Source: Tsukamurella pseudospumae
GTDB lineage: Bacteria; Actinomycetota; Actinomycetes; Mycobacteriales; Mycobacteriaceae
Reading direction: 5' to 3'
DNA length: 64,000 nucleotides
Assembly: GCF_001575205.1 (NCBI RefSeq)
Contig: NZ_LSRE01000018.1
Span: 62,001 to 126,000, forward strand
In this document: positions 16,832-25,180 of the stretch, in pieces
How positions within the stretch are numbered: position 1 is the stretch's first letter
Layout: each line of letters opens with the position of its first letter
Notes under the pieces: generated by a model
Databases searched by the model: none
What the model saw: only the letters and a program-made list of their open reading frames with translations
What the model was told of the DNA's origin: nothing
Position numbers and translations under genes: made by a program

Positions 16832-18085
16832 TCACCGGCGCGTGAGGCACGCCCCGACAGCGGCCACCAGCAGGAGCCCGAGCCCACCGAGCGCGACGGT
16901 GCGCGGCCCGTGATCGGGGGCGGGAGCCGCTGCGACGGCGAGGCGGCCGGCAGCGGGGACGTCGGCGGGGAGTTCCGCGGTGACCGCCGCGACGGGGTCG
17001 ACGATGCCCGCCCCGCCCATCCCTGCGGACCGCCGGGCCGTCGCGAGGATACGTGCACGGACCTGGGCCGCGGTGAGCTGCGGGAACCGCGATCGGACCA
17101 GCGCGGCCACACCCGCCACGTAGGGAGCGGCGAAGCTGGTGCCGGCGAGCGGACCGGTGCCCTCGCGGGTCGCCTGCGCATTCGCCAGGCCGGTTCCGCG
17201 CGGCTCGAGCGTGGTCACGTCCGTGCCCGGCGCGGCGACGGTGACCCACGGCCCCGCCAGCGAGAACGCCGCCGGCCGCCCGTCGGGCTCGGTGGCGCCG
17301 ACGGCGAGCACCTGGTCGGCGAAGCGTGCGGGCGACGCGATCGTCGTGGGCGCCGCGGCATTCGTGTTCTGTTCCGCGCACGGCCCGCCGGACCCGACGT
17401 TGCCGGCCGACACGACCACGACCACGTTCCGCGCCGCAGCGAAGCGCACGGCGCGCCCCAGGGCGTCGTCCCCGAGTTCGGCGGCCGAGCGCCCGCACGC
17501 CACCTCGGAGATGTTGATGACGGTGGCACCGAGGTCGACGGCGCGGACCACCGCGTAGGCCATCGTGGTCACGTTGCCGTGGCTGTTGACGCCGCGCTGC
17601 TGCGGCTCGAACGCGGCGCTGGCCTGACGGATCGCGATGATCGACGCCGCGGGCGCCACGCCCGCGAAGGCGTCGCCGGGTGCGGGACGCGCGGCGATGA
17701 TCCCGGCGACCGCGGTGCCGTGCGCGTCGCAGTCGTCGCGGCCGTCGCCGGAGGAGACGTAGTCCCCGCCCGCGATCACCTCCCCGAGGCGCGGGTGCGG
17801 TGTGACGCCGGTGTCGATCACCGCGACCTTCTGTCCCTCGCCGCGGGTGAACCGCCACGCCTCGTCGAAACGCAGCGCACGGAGGGCGTGATCGGCACGG
17901 CCGTAGTCGGTTCCGGACTGCGTACGCAGTGTGTTGCACTGCGTGCGTTGGACCGTGGGCGCGAGCGGGGCCACCGGCCCGCGCGGCGCACCGTCCGGCG
18001 CCGGCGGATCCGCGGCAGCCGGCACGACCGGCACCGCGAGAACGGCCGCCGCGGCGACGGTGACGGCCCGGATCCGCCGCCCCAT
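16832..18085 (-). CDS. mycP: Mycosin, type VII subtilisin-like serine protease
   Basis: A 417-residue mycosin anchored in the membrane facing the periplasm, required for ESX function. It has an N-terminal signal peptide (about 1-26, AVTVAAAAVLAVPVVPAAA) and the catalytic triad Asp91 (VIDTGV), His122 (DAHGTAVAG) and Ser317 (GTSFAAP). The oxyanion Asn lies in SAGNVGSGG. A C-terminal transmembrane helix spans about 396-415. The ATG lies in the eccD stop (TGATG), so translation is coupled. It is transcribed with eccD, whose upstream region contains SigM-like site D. Confidence 0.96.
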   Translation of the reverse strand: MGRRIRAVTVAAAAVLAVPVVPAAADPPAPDGAPRGPVAPLAPTVQRTQCNTLRTQSGTDYGRADHALRALRFDEAWRFTRGEGQKVAVIDTGVTPHPRLGEVIAGGDYVSSGDGRDDCDAHGTAVAGIIAARPAPGDAFAGVAPAASIIAIRQASAAFEPQQRGVNSHGNVTTMAYAVVRAVDLGATVINISEVACGRSAAELGDDALGRAVRFAAARNVVVVVSAGNVGSGGPCAEQNTNAAAPTTIASPARFADQVLAVGATEPDGRPAAFSLAGPWVTVAAPGTDVTTLEPRGTGLANAQATREGTGPLAGTSFAAPYVAGVAALVRSRFPQLTAAQVRARILATARRSAGMGGAGIVDPVAAVTAELPADVPAAGRLAVAAAPAPDHGPRTVALGGLGLLLVAAVGACLTRR

Positions 18086-19584
18086 CAGAGATTCCGGACT
18101 GTCGCGTACACGTCCCATACCCAGCCCAGCAGAGGGCCGGCGGCGGCGATCGTGAGGTACTCGCCGATCTCCGCCAGTCGGCGTTGGACCGGGCTGAAGG
18201 TGACGCGCGGAGCGACCGCGCCGCAGGCCAGAGCCAGGCCGGCGATCGCGGCGAGCGCGACGAGTCCGATCGTGGGCCAGGACCCGTAGCCCCAGGCCAG
18301 GCTCGTGGCGGTGCCGATCGCGATGACCGCGCCGCCGAGGACCCCGGCGCTCGCCTGGACCGGCTCCGCGTGGGTGCGGCCCCGGAGGCAGAACGCGATG
18401 GCGACGACGATCGCGAATGCCAGGTGATGGCCGGGCAGTTCTCGGGTGCCGGCGCCGACCGTCAGAGCGGCCACGGCGCCGGCTACCGCCGCGCCGACCG
18501 TGATTCCGGTGCAGACCAGTTGGGCGAAGCTCGAGCGCGGCGCCTCGGACTGCTCGTCCACGAGCCCGGATGCCACGGCACCGACACCGGCGACGGTGGG
18601 CGGCGGGTCGTCGTCGATCGGGTCGATCCGTTCCCCCGCGGCGGGCACGTGCGGCAACGGGATCCGGGCGGCGACGGCGGCGATCCGCGCCGCGAACACC
18701 AGCACCAGGTAGGCGATGATCGCGATGGTGGCCCCGATCGCGGCTCGGCGGCCGGGCAGCCACATCGCGGCGAACATCGCGGGGCCCGCGAGCGCGGCCG
18801 CCGTGAGCACCGCGGCGTGGACAGCGGTGCCGCGGCCGGTGAACCGCAGCGCGACGAGAGCCGTCACCGCAGCGGCGGCGGCGCCGAGCAGAGCGTGCGC
18901 CGCGCCGTACCGGCCGTCGGCGCCGAGCGGTACCGTGAGCACTCCGGTGACCGCCGCCAGCACGACGGCACACGCCGCGAGCACCGTGGGAACCGGCCCG
19001 GCCGAACGCATCCGCCGTGCGGTCAGCAGCGAGCCGGCGATCAACGCCGCGCCGGCCGCGCCGCACCACAGCTGGGCGAACACCCGGTCCGCGCCCGCTC
19101 CCGTGCCGTCGGCGCTGCGCGGCGCGAGCCCCAGACGCAGCGACACCGCGCCCGTCGCGACCACGGCGAGGGCCAGCACCATGAGGCCCACGATCATCGC
19201 GGCCCGCTCGTCCCACCGCCGGCCGGCCGTCAGATCCGCCGCGGTCCGATCGAAGACGTCGTCGAAGACGGGCGGCGGAGGCGGTGCGTCGGCCACGAAC
19301 AGGACCAACAGCGCACCGTCGGTGATGCCGGTGTCGGCGGGGGTCTGCGGGCCGGGCAGGGGCTCCCCGCCGACCGGGGCCAGCCGCCACGGTCGCGACC
19401 ATGCGGACTCCGCCGACTCGCCGATGCGATCGCCGAAGAGCCGCACCAGTTCCGGGATGAGCACCTCGGTGGGGGTGAGCAGCGGCAGCGAGACGTCCAC
19501 CTGCGCACCACCGCACAGTACCGAGACCCGGCTCAGCCGGGCCACTTCCGCGGCCGTCTCCTCCGCGATGTCGATGTCGGTCAT
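18085..19584 (-). CDS. eccD: Type VII secretion protein EccD
   Basis: The 499-residue pore-lining membrane subunit of the ESX complex. Residues about 18-110 form the cytoplasmic ubiquitin-like domain (SRVSVLCGGAQVDVSLPLLTP, ending DGALLVLFVADAP). About eleven transmembrane helices follow between 128 and 495, with a cytoplasmic loop near 340-375. Two EccD copies line each pore protomer. The ATG at 19584 has GGGGAG upstream. The gene overlaps mycP and has a predicted SigM-like promoter 55 bp upstream. It is divergent from eccC. Confidence 0.96.
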   Translation of the reverse strand: MTDIDIAEETAAEVARLSRVSVLCGGAQVDVSLPLLTPTEVLIPELVRLFGDRIGESAESAWSRPWRLAPVGGEPLPGPQTPADTGITDGALLVLFVADAPPPPPVFDDVFDRTAADLTAGRRWDERAAMIVGLMVLALAVVATGAVSLRLGLAPRSADGTGAGADRVFAQLWCGAAGAALIAGSLLTARRMRSAGPVPTVLAACAVVLAAVTGVLTVPLGADGRYGAAHALLGAAAAAVTALVALRFTGRGTAVHAAVLTAAALAGPAMFAAMWLPGRRAAIGATIAIIAYLVLVFAARIAAVAARIPLPHVPAAGERIDPIDDDPPPTVAGVGAVASGLVDEQSEAPRSSFAQLVCTGITVGAAVAGAVAALTVGAGTRELPGHHLAFAIVVAIAFCLRGRTHAEPVQASAGVLGGAVIAIGTATSLAWGYGSWPTIGLVALAAIAGLALACGAVAPRVTFSPVQRRLAEIGEYLTIAAAGPLLGWVWDVYATVRNL

Positions 19585-19634
19585 AGCGCTCCCCTCGCAT
19601 GCCGTACGCCGGACCCGCACAGGGCCCGATATGA

Positions 19635-19664
19635 ATTAGACGCACCGGCCCCACGATCGGTTCC
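19635..19664 (-). promoter_or_regulatory. ECF (SigM-like) promoter, site D (eccD-mycP)
   Basis: On the minus strand, GGAAC at 19664-19660, a 17-bp spacer, CGTC at 19642-19639, then TAAT. The spacer again ends in GGTG before CGTC. The predicted transcript start is about 48 bp before the eccD ATG. Confidence 0.8.
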
Positions 19665-19771
19665 CCTTCGGGCGATCTTCGTCGAACCCCTTCCGCCGAC
19701 GGGCCGCGCGGTGCATGGTGGTGCCACGACGGCGCGTGGGGGCGCGCCGCACTCCGGGGGAGGCACGGGAA

Positions 19772-22700
19772 GTGGCCGACATGACGGACGTGGTCTTCGA
19801 GCCCGTCACAGAGGGTTTCGCGCGTAAGCAGCGCCTGGCGCCGCCGCGCACGCCGGGCGGTGAGGTGGCGCTGCAGGCGCCACCCGAGATCCCGCGCGCC
19901 GTGCCGGGCGGCCTGCTCGGCAAGTTGCTCCCCGTGGTGATGGTGGTCGCGGTGGTGGGCATGATCGCGCTGATGTTCACCTCGGGCAGCGCCATGATGC
20001 AGAGCCCCTACATGATGATGTTCCCGCTGATGATGCTCATGTCGATGTTCGGCATGTACGGCATGAACAACAGGGGCAACGGCGCGTCCGCGGCCGAACT
20101 CAACGAGGATCGCAAGGACTACCTGCGCTACCTGGGGCAGATCCGCGGCCAGGTGGACCGCACCCGCACCGAGCAGCGGGCGGCGCTGGAGTGGATCCAT
20201 CCGGCCCCGGAGGCGCTACCGGGATGCGTCGGTACACGGCGCATGTGGGAACGGCGGCCGGCGGATCCGGACTTCCTGCACGTACGCGTCGGCGTCGGCG
20301 GACAGCGGCTCGCCACCCGGCTCGTGCCGCCCGAGACGGGGCCGCTCGAGGACCTCGAACCGGTGTCGACGGTGGCGCTGCGCCGGTTCGTCCGGCACGG
20401 CGCGTCCGTGCCGGGCCTGCCGGTGGCGGTCGCCCTGCGCGGGTTCCCCGCCGTCGGGCTCGACGGTCCGCGCGCCGAGGTCTTCGACACCGCCCGCGCG
20501 ATGCTGTCGAGCCTGGCGGTGCTGCACGGGCCGGACCACGTGCGGATCGCCGTCGCCACGACCGAGGTCGACTCCGCCGAATGGGGCTGGCTCAAATGGT
20601 TGCCGCACCTCGCGCATCCGACGCAGTGCGACGCCCTCGGCCCGGTCCGGACGGTCTACGGTTCGGCCGCCGAGCTCGAGGAGGCGATCGCACCGGATCT
20701 CGCCGATCGCGGTGCCTTCGCCCGCGCGACCCCCGTCGACCCGGGCCGCCCCCACCACGTGATCCTGTTGGACCGGGGTATCGCAGTGACGCCCGGCGGC
20801 GTCCTCGACGCAGCCGTCGGCATCGACGGCGTCACGGTGATCGACCTGGCCCCGGAGCCCGACTCGCTCGCCGTTCGCTCCGGCCTGCAGCTGGTGCTCG
20901 ACGACTCCCGTCGCCTCGGTGCGCGCAGTGCCGCGGGCGTCGAGTTCTTCGCCCGGCCCGACGCCGTCACCGCGGGTGCCGCACAGGTAACTGCGCGGCG
21001 CGTCGGGAGGTTCCGTCCGGCGTCGATGGCCGAGCTGCTCGACTTCGACGGTGACGGCGGACCGTCCGATCCCGGTCTACCGGCTCTGATCGGGATCGCC
21101 GACGCCGCGGCGATCACACCCGAGTCGGTGTGGCGCGAGCGCACGGCGCGCGAACGGCTGCGCGTCCCGATCGGAGTGGGGCCGCACGGCGAGCCGATCG
21201 AGCTCGACCTCAAGGAGGCCGCGGAGAGCGGCATGGGTCCGCACGGGCTGTGCATCGGCGCAACGGGTTCCGGAAAATCTGAGTTCCTGCGCACCCTGGT
21301 GCTGTCGATGGTCGCCACGCACCCGCCCGAGGCGCTGAACCTCGTTCTGGTCGACTTCAAGGGTGGCGCCACCTTCCTCGGCCTGGAGTCGCTCAATCAC
21401 GTGGCCGCGGTCATCACGAACCTCGAGGAGGAGATCGCGATGGTCGACCGCATGCGCGACGCGCTCTCCGGCGAGATGAACCGGCGGCAGGAACTGCTGC
21501 GGCGGGCGGGCAACTTCGCCAACGTCGGCGAGTACGAGAAGGCGCGCCGTTCGGGCGCCCCGCTCGACCCGCTGCCGGCGCTGGTGGTCATCGTGGACGA
21601 GTTCTCCGAACTGCTCGCGCAGAAGCCCGATTTCGCGGAGCTGTTCGTCGCCATCGGACGGCTCGGCAGGTCGCTGCACATCCACCTGTTGCTCGCCTCG
21701 CAGCGCTTGGAGGAGGGCAAGCTCCGCGGACTGGACTCGCACCTGTCCTACCGGATCGGCCTGAAGACATTCTCCGCCAGCGAGTCCCGCGCGGTGTTGG
21801 GCGTTCCGGACGCCTACCACCTGCCGTCGACGCCGGGCGCCGGCTACCTCAAGTACGACGCCGACCCGCCGCGCCGCTTCCACGCCTGCTACGTCTCCGG
21901 CGAGTACGTGCCGCCCAGCGGGCCCGCGGCCGCCCGGCGCGCGACCGTCGGGAGTGCGACGGTGCGCGAGTACCGCAACGCGGCTTCCCCGATCGAGCGC
22001 CGCGCCTCGGGGCTCCCTGCGGGGCTGCAGCGGATTCCGGCGCAACCCGGAGATCCGGTGCGGCGGTCCGTCGTCGGGCAGGGCGTACCGAACCCTCCGG
22101 GCGGGACGGTGGGCGCACCGTCGCTCCTGCAGACGATGGTGGGCCGGTTGGCGGGGCACGGACTCCCCGCGCACGAGGTGTGGCTGCCGCCGCTCGACGA
22201 ATCCGCGGCCGTCGGGGATCTGGCCGAACACCTCCGTCGCAACGACGCGACGCCGCTGCGGGTCGCGATCGGCGTGGTCGACCGTCCCTACGATCAGCGG
22301 CGGGACCTGTTGGTGGTGGACCTGTTCGGCGCGCAGGGCAATGTCGCGGTGGTCGGCGGTCCGCAATCCGGCAAGTCGACCACGCTGCGGACCCTCGTGG
22401 TGTCCGCGGCGCTCACGCACACGCCGCGGCAGATCCAGTTCTACGTCCTGGACTTCGGCGGCGGGTCGCTCGCCGGGCTGGCGGGCGTCCCGCACGTGGG
22501 CTCGGTGGCGGGCCGCCTGGATCCGGATCGGGTGCGGCGCACCGTCGCCGAGGTATCGGGGCTGATCCGACGGCGCGAGGCGGCGTTCCGGGAGCACGGG
22601 GTGCAGTCGATGGAGCAGTACCGCGCGCATCCGGCGGCCGCCGCGGACCCGTTCGGCGATGTCTTCCTCGTCATCGACGGCTGGCAGGTGCTGCGCACGG

Positions 22701-23806
22701 AGTTCGAGGTGTTGGAGCCGCAGGTGAACGCGATCGCGGCCCAGGGGCTCTCGTACGGCGTGCACCTGGCGGTCGCGGCGTCGCGGTGGGGCGAGATCCG
22801 GCCGGCGGTCAAGGACCAACTCGGCACCCGGATCGAGCTGCGGCTCGGCGACCCGATGGACTCGGAGATGGGCCGCCGCGTCGCGGGGCTCGTCCCGATG
22901 GGGCGGCCCGGTCGCGGAATCACGTCGGAGCAGCTGCACATGCTCGTCGCGCTGCCGAGCGGCGCACCGTCGGACGACGTGCCCGCCGCACAGGAGGCCG
23001 TCGTGGCCGACCTGGTGTCCCGCTACGCCGACGGTGCCCCGGAGGTGCGGATGCTGCCCGACCTGGTGCTGCGCGACCGCATCCCCGGGCGCCGCGATGC
23101 ACCGCCCACGCACGCGGTGTTCGGCGTCGGTGAGTCCGAGTTGGCGGCGGCGACACTGCAGTTCGAGTCGCAGCCCTTCTTCCTGGTGCTCGGCGACAGC
23201 GAGTGCGGCAAGACCGAGACGCTGCGCACGCTGATCGCATCGCTCGTCGCGGGCGGCACGGCGCAGCAGACCAAGATCCTGCTCGTCGACTACCGCCGCA
23301 CACTGCTCGGCGCGCTCGAGGGCGATCATCTCGCGGGGTACGCCTCGTCGTCGGACACGCTGACCCCGATGGTCGCGCACCTGGTGCAGATCCTCCGCGA
23401 CCGCTGCCCGGGCTCCGATGTCACGCCGCAGCAGCTCAAGGAACGGTCGTGGTGGACGGGGCCGGACGTCTATCTGATCGTCGACGACTACGACCTGGTC
23501 GCGAGCGCCGCCGGGAACCCGCTCGCTCCGCTGCTGGACCTGCTGCCGCAGGCGCGGGACATCGGGCTCAAGGTGGTCATCGCCCGGCGCAGCGGCGGTC
23601 TGGCTCGCGGCCTGTACGAGACCTTCCTCGCCCGCATCCGCGACCTCGCCGCCGACGGCCTGGTGATGAGTGGCTCCCGTGAGGAGGGCACCGTCCTCGG
23701 TACGGTCAAGATGTGTCCGCAGCCGCCCGGCCGCGGTACGTGGGTCTCCCGCGCCCGCGGCGTCGAGCTGGTCCAGGTCGCGATGGTCGACGAGCCGGAG
23801 GAATGA
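19772..23806 (+). CDS. eccC: Type VII secretion motor ATPase EccC (EccCab fused)
   Basis: A 1344-residue FtsK/SpoIIIE-type motor that recognises substrates and powers export. Two N-terminal membrane helices (about 50-68 and 75-95) are followed by a stalk domain and three ATPase domains. Their Walker A motifs are GATGSGKS (496-503), GGPQSGKS (862-869) and GDSECGKT (1141-1148), and the first Walker B is VLVDFKGGATF. The third domain binds Esx C-terminal signals. The GTG at 19772 has GGGGGAGG 8 bases upstream; an ATG at 19781 is also possible. The gene is single, as in ESX-4, not split into Ca and Cb. It is followed after 16 bases by the EndoU toxin gene. Confidence 0.97.
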   Translation: MADMTDVVFEPVTEGFARKQRLAPPRTPGGEVALQAPPEIPRAVPGGLLGKLLPVVMVVAVVGMIALMFTSGSAMMQSPYMMMFPLMMLMSMFGMYGMNNRGNGASAAELNEDRKDYLRYLGQIRGQVDRTRTEQRAALEWIHPAPEALPGCVGTRRMWERRPADPDFLHVRVGVGGQRLATRLVPPETGPLEDLEPVSTVALRRFVRHGASVPGLPVAVALRGFPAVGLDGPRAEVFDTARAMLSSLAVLHGPDHVRIAVATTEVDSAEWGWLKWLPHLAHPTQCDALGPVRTVYGSAAELEEAIAPDLADRGAFARATPVDPGRPHHVILLDRGIAVTPGGVLDAAVGIDGVTVIDLAPEPDSLAVRSGLQLVLDDSRRLGARSAAGVEFFARPDAVTAGAAQVTARRVGRFRPASMAELLDFDGDGGPSDPGLPALIGIADAAAITPESVWRERTARERLRVPIGVGPHGEPIELDLKEAAESGMGPHGLCIGATGSGKSEFLRTLVLSMVATHPPEALNLVLVDFKGGATFLGLESLNHVAAVITNLEEEIAMVDRMRDALSGEMNRRQELLRRAGNFANVGEYEKARRSGAPLDPLPALVVIVDEFSELLAQKPDFAELFVAIGRLGRSLHIHLLLASQRLEEGKLRGLDSHLSYRIGLKTFSASESRAVLGVPDAYHLPSTPGAGYLKYDADPPRRFHACYVSGEYVPPSGPAAARRATVGSATVREYRNAASPIERRASGLPAGLQRIPAQPGDPVRRSVVGQGVPNPPGGTVGAPSLLQTMVGRLAGHGLPAHEVWLPPLDESAAVGDLAEHLRRNDATPLRVAIGVVDRPYDQRRDLLVVDLFGAQGNVAVVGGPQSGKSTTLRTLVVSAALTHTPRQIQFYVLDFGGGSLAGLAGVPHVGSVAGRLDPDRVRRTVAEVSGLIRRREAAFREHGVQSMEQYRAHPAAAADPFGDVFLVIDGWQVLRTEFEVLEPQVNAIAAQGLSYGVHLAVAASRWGEIRPAVKDQLGTRIELRLGDPMDSEMGRRVAGLVPMGRPGRGITSEQLHMLVALPSGAPSDDVPAAQEAVVADLVSRYADGAPEVRMLPDLVLRDRIPGRRDAPPTHAVFGVGESELAAATLQFESQPFFLVLGDSECGKTETLRTLIASLVAGGTAQQTKILLVDYRRTLLGALEGDHLAGYASSSDTLTPMVAHLVQILRDRCPGSDVTPQQLKERSWWTGPDVYLIVDDYDLVASAAGNPLAPLLDLLPQARDIGLKVVIARRSGGLARGLYETFLARIRDLAADGLVMSGSREEGTVLGTVKMCPQPPGRGTWVSRARGVELVQVAMVDEPEE

Positions 23807-23822
23807 GCGCGGTCTACGTACG

Positions 23823-24359
23823 ATGAACCGGAGGTATCTGTACGAGGCCACGGGGTTCGGACCCGACGTGATCGACCTGTGGGGTCGGCTCGGGCCCCGG
23901 CGACTGACACATCCGTTCCTGACGCACCCGTGGTTGCCGGCCGTCATGAAGGCGGGCGACACTCGCGGGCACATCTTGGACGGAGAAGCGCTCTCGAGCA
24001 GGAAGGGCGGGCATCGTTGGAACTCACGACGGCCCGGGAAGACCACCTTTCCTCGTGAATGGTCGGACGACGATGTGATGGACGCGTGTGCGCGGGTGGT
24101 GCTCGATCCGTCTCACATCCGCGCGTACGAACGTTCTGGTGACGTGGCCTATCTCCGGGAGGTATCCGGCGTGATCATCATGGTCACGATTCGTGCCGGC
24201 GGCGCGTTCGACCGTGCCTTCCCTATCTCGGGGAATGGAGTCATGAGGAACTCTCCGTCCGACACTTCCCCGTCCCGCGCGCCGGTGCCGTTCGACCGTG
24301 GCCGTCTCGCAGAATTCACGCCCATCGGCGAGGTACCGGAATCGGATTGGCGGAGATAG
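23823..24359 (+). CDS. EndoU-type nuclease toxin (orphan toxin domain)
   Basis: A 178-residue protein resembling the bacterial EndoU ribonuclease domain used by contact-dependent and type VII toxins. The core is about 48-140: HILDGE (His50), GGHRWN (His64) and GKTTFPREWSDDDVMDA are the paired catalytic histidines, the lysine and the FPxxWSD signature. SGVIIMVTI and DRAFPISG match the last strands. It lacks the N-terminal LXG or WXG100 export domain of full-length toxins. It starts 16 bases after eccC. G+C is lower (about 62% in counted lines versus about 75% in eccC). The next gene is a likely immunity gene. Confidence 0.65.
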   Translation: MNRRYLYEATGFGPDVIDLWGRLGPRRLTHPFLTHPWLPAVMKAGDTRGHILDGEALSSRKGGHRWNSRRPGKTTFPREWSDDDVMDACARVVLDPSHIRAYERSGDVAYLREVSGVIIMVTIRAGGAFDRAFPISGNGVMRNSPSDTSPSRAPVPFDRGRLAEFTPIGEVPESDWRR

Positions 24360-24360
24360 C

Positions 24361-24645
24361 ATGGTTGTCATGTCCGACACAGCACCGACGATCGAGGCGC
24401 TCGGCGAACTGTTCGTCGAGCGAGTAGCCGTGCTGTTCGACGATGTGCGCGACAGACAGTACGTGTCCGACCCGATGCGTCTCGGTGGTGAACATTTCTC
24501 CACCGTCGAACGCGGGCTGCGACTACTGACGATGACCGCCAGGTCCCTTCCCTTCGATGTTGCCGAAGCTGTCCGCGCAGTGGATGACCGCGAACTCAAC
24601 GCCCTTCTCGCGGAAGTCCGCGTAACACCTGCCTCTGCGGCATGA
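24361..24645 (+). CDS. Putative immunity protein for the EndoU-type toxin
   Basis: A 94-residue, mostly helical acidic protein of no family I recognise (ALGELFVERVAVLFDDVRDR, then STVERGLRLLTMTARSLPFD). Its ATG begins 1 base after the toxin stop, with GGAG 6 bases ahead, which is tight coupling typical of toxin-immunity pairs. Small size, acidity and absence of signal or membrane segments fit a cytosolic inhibitor. Function is inferred only from position. G+C is low like the toxin gene. Confidence 0.55.
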   Translation: MVVMSDTAPTIEALGELFVERVAVLFDDVRDRQYVSDPMRLGGEHFSTVERGLRLLTMTARSLPFDVAEAVRAVDDRELNALLAEVRVTPASAA

Positions 24646-24652
24646 GGTCCTG

Positions 24653-24787
24653 GTGAACCGCGGCTGCTGCAACGGCGCCGGGACGAGCACCGACGAGGTG
24701 CGTGCGCTCACTCTGCGGTTCGCTGAGGTCGTGCCTTCGGAGCTGTTGCCCGCAGGGACGTGGGACGACGGCGAATCCGTGGCGTAG
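24653..24787 (+). CDS. Possible small ORF after the toxin-immunity pair
   Basis: A 44-codon reading frame from GTG at 24653, starting VNRGCCNGAGTSTDEVRAL and ending DDGESVA. No ribosome site is evident and no family is recognised. It may be the remnant of another cassette gene or non-coding. Nothing else is seen between 24646 and the convergent gene end at 24789. Confidence 0.2.
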   Translation: MNRGCCNGAGTSTDEVRALTLRFAEVVPSELLPAGTWDDGESVA

Positions 24788-24788
24788 C

Positions 24789-25115
24789 TCAGCGGTCGAG
24801 CGCCCTGGTGATCGTCCCGGTCAACACCGGCCACGGCGGCTGCCGCAGCACGGCGAGGGTGGCCAGGGTCGCGGCGACGAAGCCGGTGGCCACGCCGATG
24901 AGGGCGATCCGATCCGCGTCGACGGCGGGCGACCAGACGGCCTTGCCGTCCCGGATCGCGTAGACGCCGAGCGCGGAGGTGCGCAACTCGCCGCTGCGTC
25001 GGCGGCGCACCCGCGACACCTCGATCACGGTCGTGCCGTCGGGGGTCACGTGCGGATCGGCGAACACCACCCCGGTCGGGGCGGTACCGGGGACGGATCT
25101 CAGTTCGGGGCGCAT
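24789..25115 (-). CDS. Hypothetical single-pass membrane protein
   Basis: A 108-residue protein of unknown function. The N-terminal part is a short beta-rich region (GVVFADPHVTPDGTTVIEVSRV, then a basic stretch RRRRSG and ALGVYAIRDGKAVWSPAV). One hydrophobic helix lies near the C-terminus (about 75-95, RIALIGVATGFVAATLATLAVL). The ATG at 25115 was chosen because the region further upstream looks like random frame. It runs in the same direction as the luciferase-like gene, 65 bp downstream of the 25181 gene's stop. No catalytic motif seen. Confidence 0.55.
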   Translation of the reverse strand: MRPELRSVPGTAPTGVVFADPHVTPDGTTVIEVSRVRRRRSGELRTSALGVYAIRDGKAVWSPAVDADRIALIGVATGFVAATLATLAVLRQPPWPVLTGTITRALDR

Positions 25116-25180
25116 GCCTCCATCATGCGCCGCGCGGGCCGGGAACGCCTGGACGGTCGGGGACGGGCACCGTCGGCGGG

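Noticed and set aside
16832-20200. Single 1122-codon minus frame suggesting an EccD-MycP fusion
   Set aside because: Only the 3' part (from 18085) is mycP; the upstream part is out of the eccD frame. eccD and mycP are two genes joined by a TGATG overlap.
21077-24046. 989-codon minus frame opposite eccC
   Set aside because: Shadow of eccC; no start signal, no domain, and an amino-acid composition typical of antisense frames.
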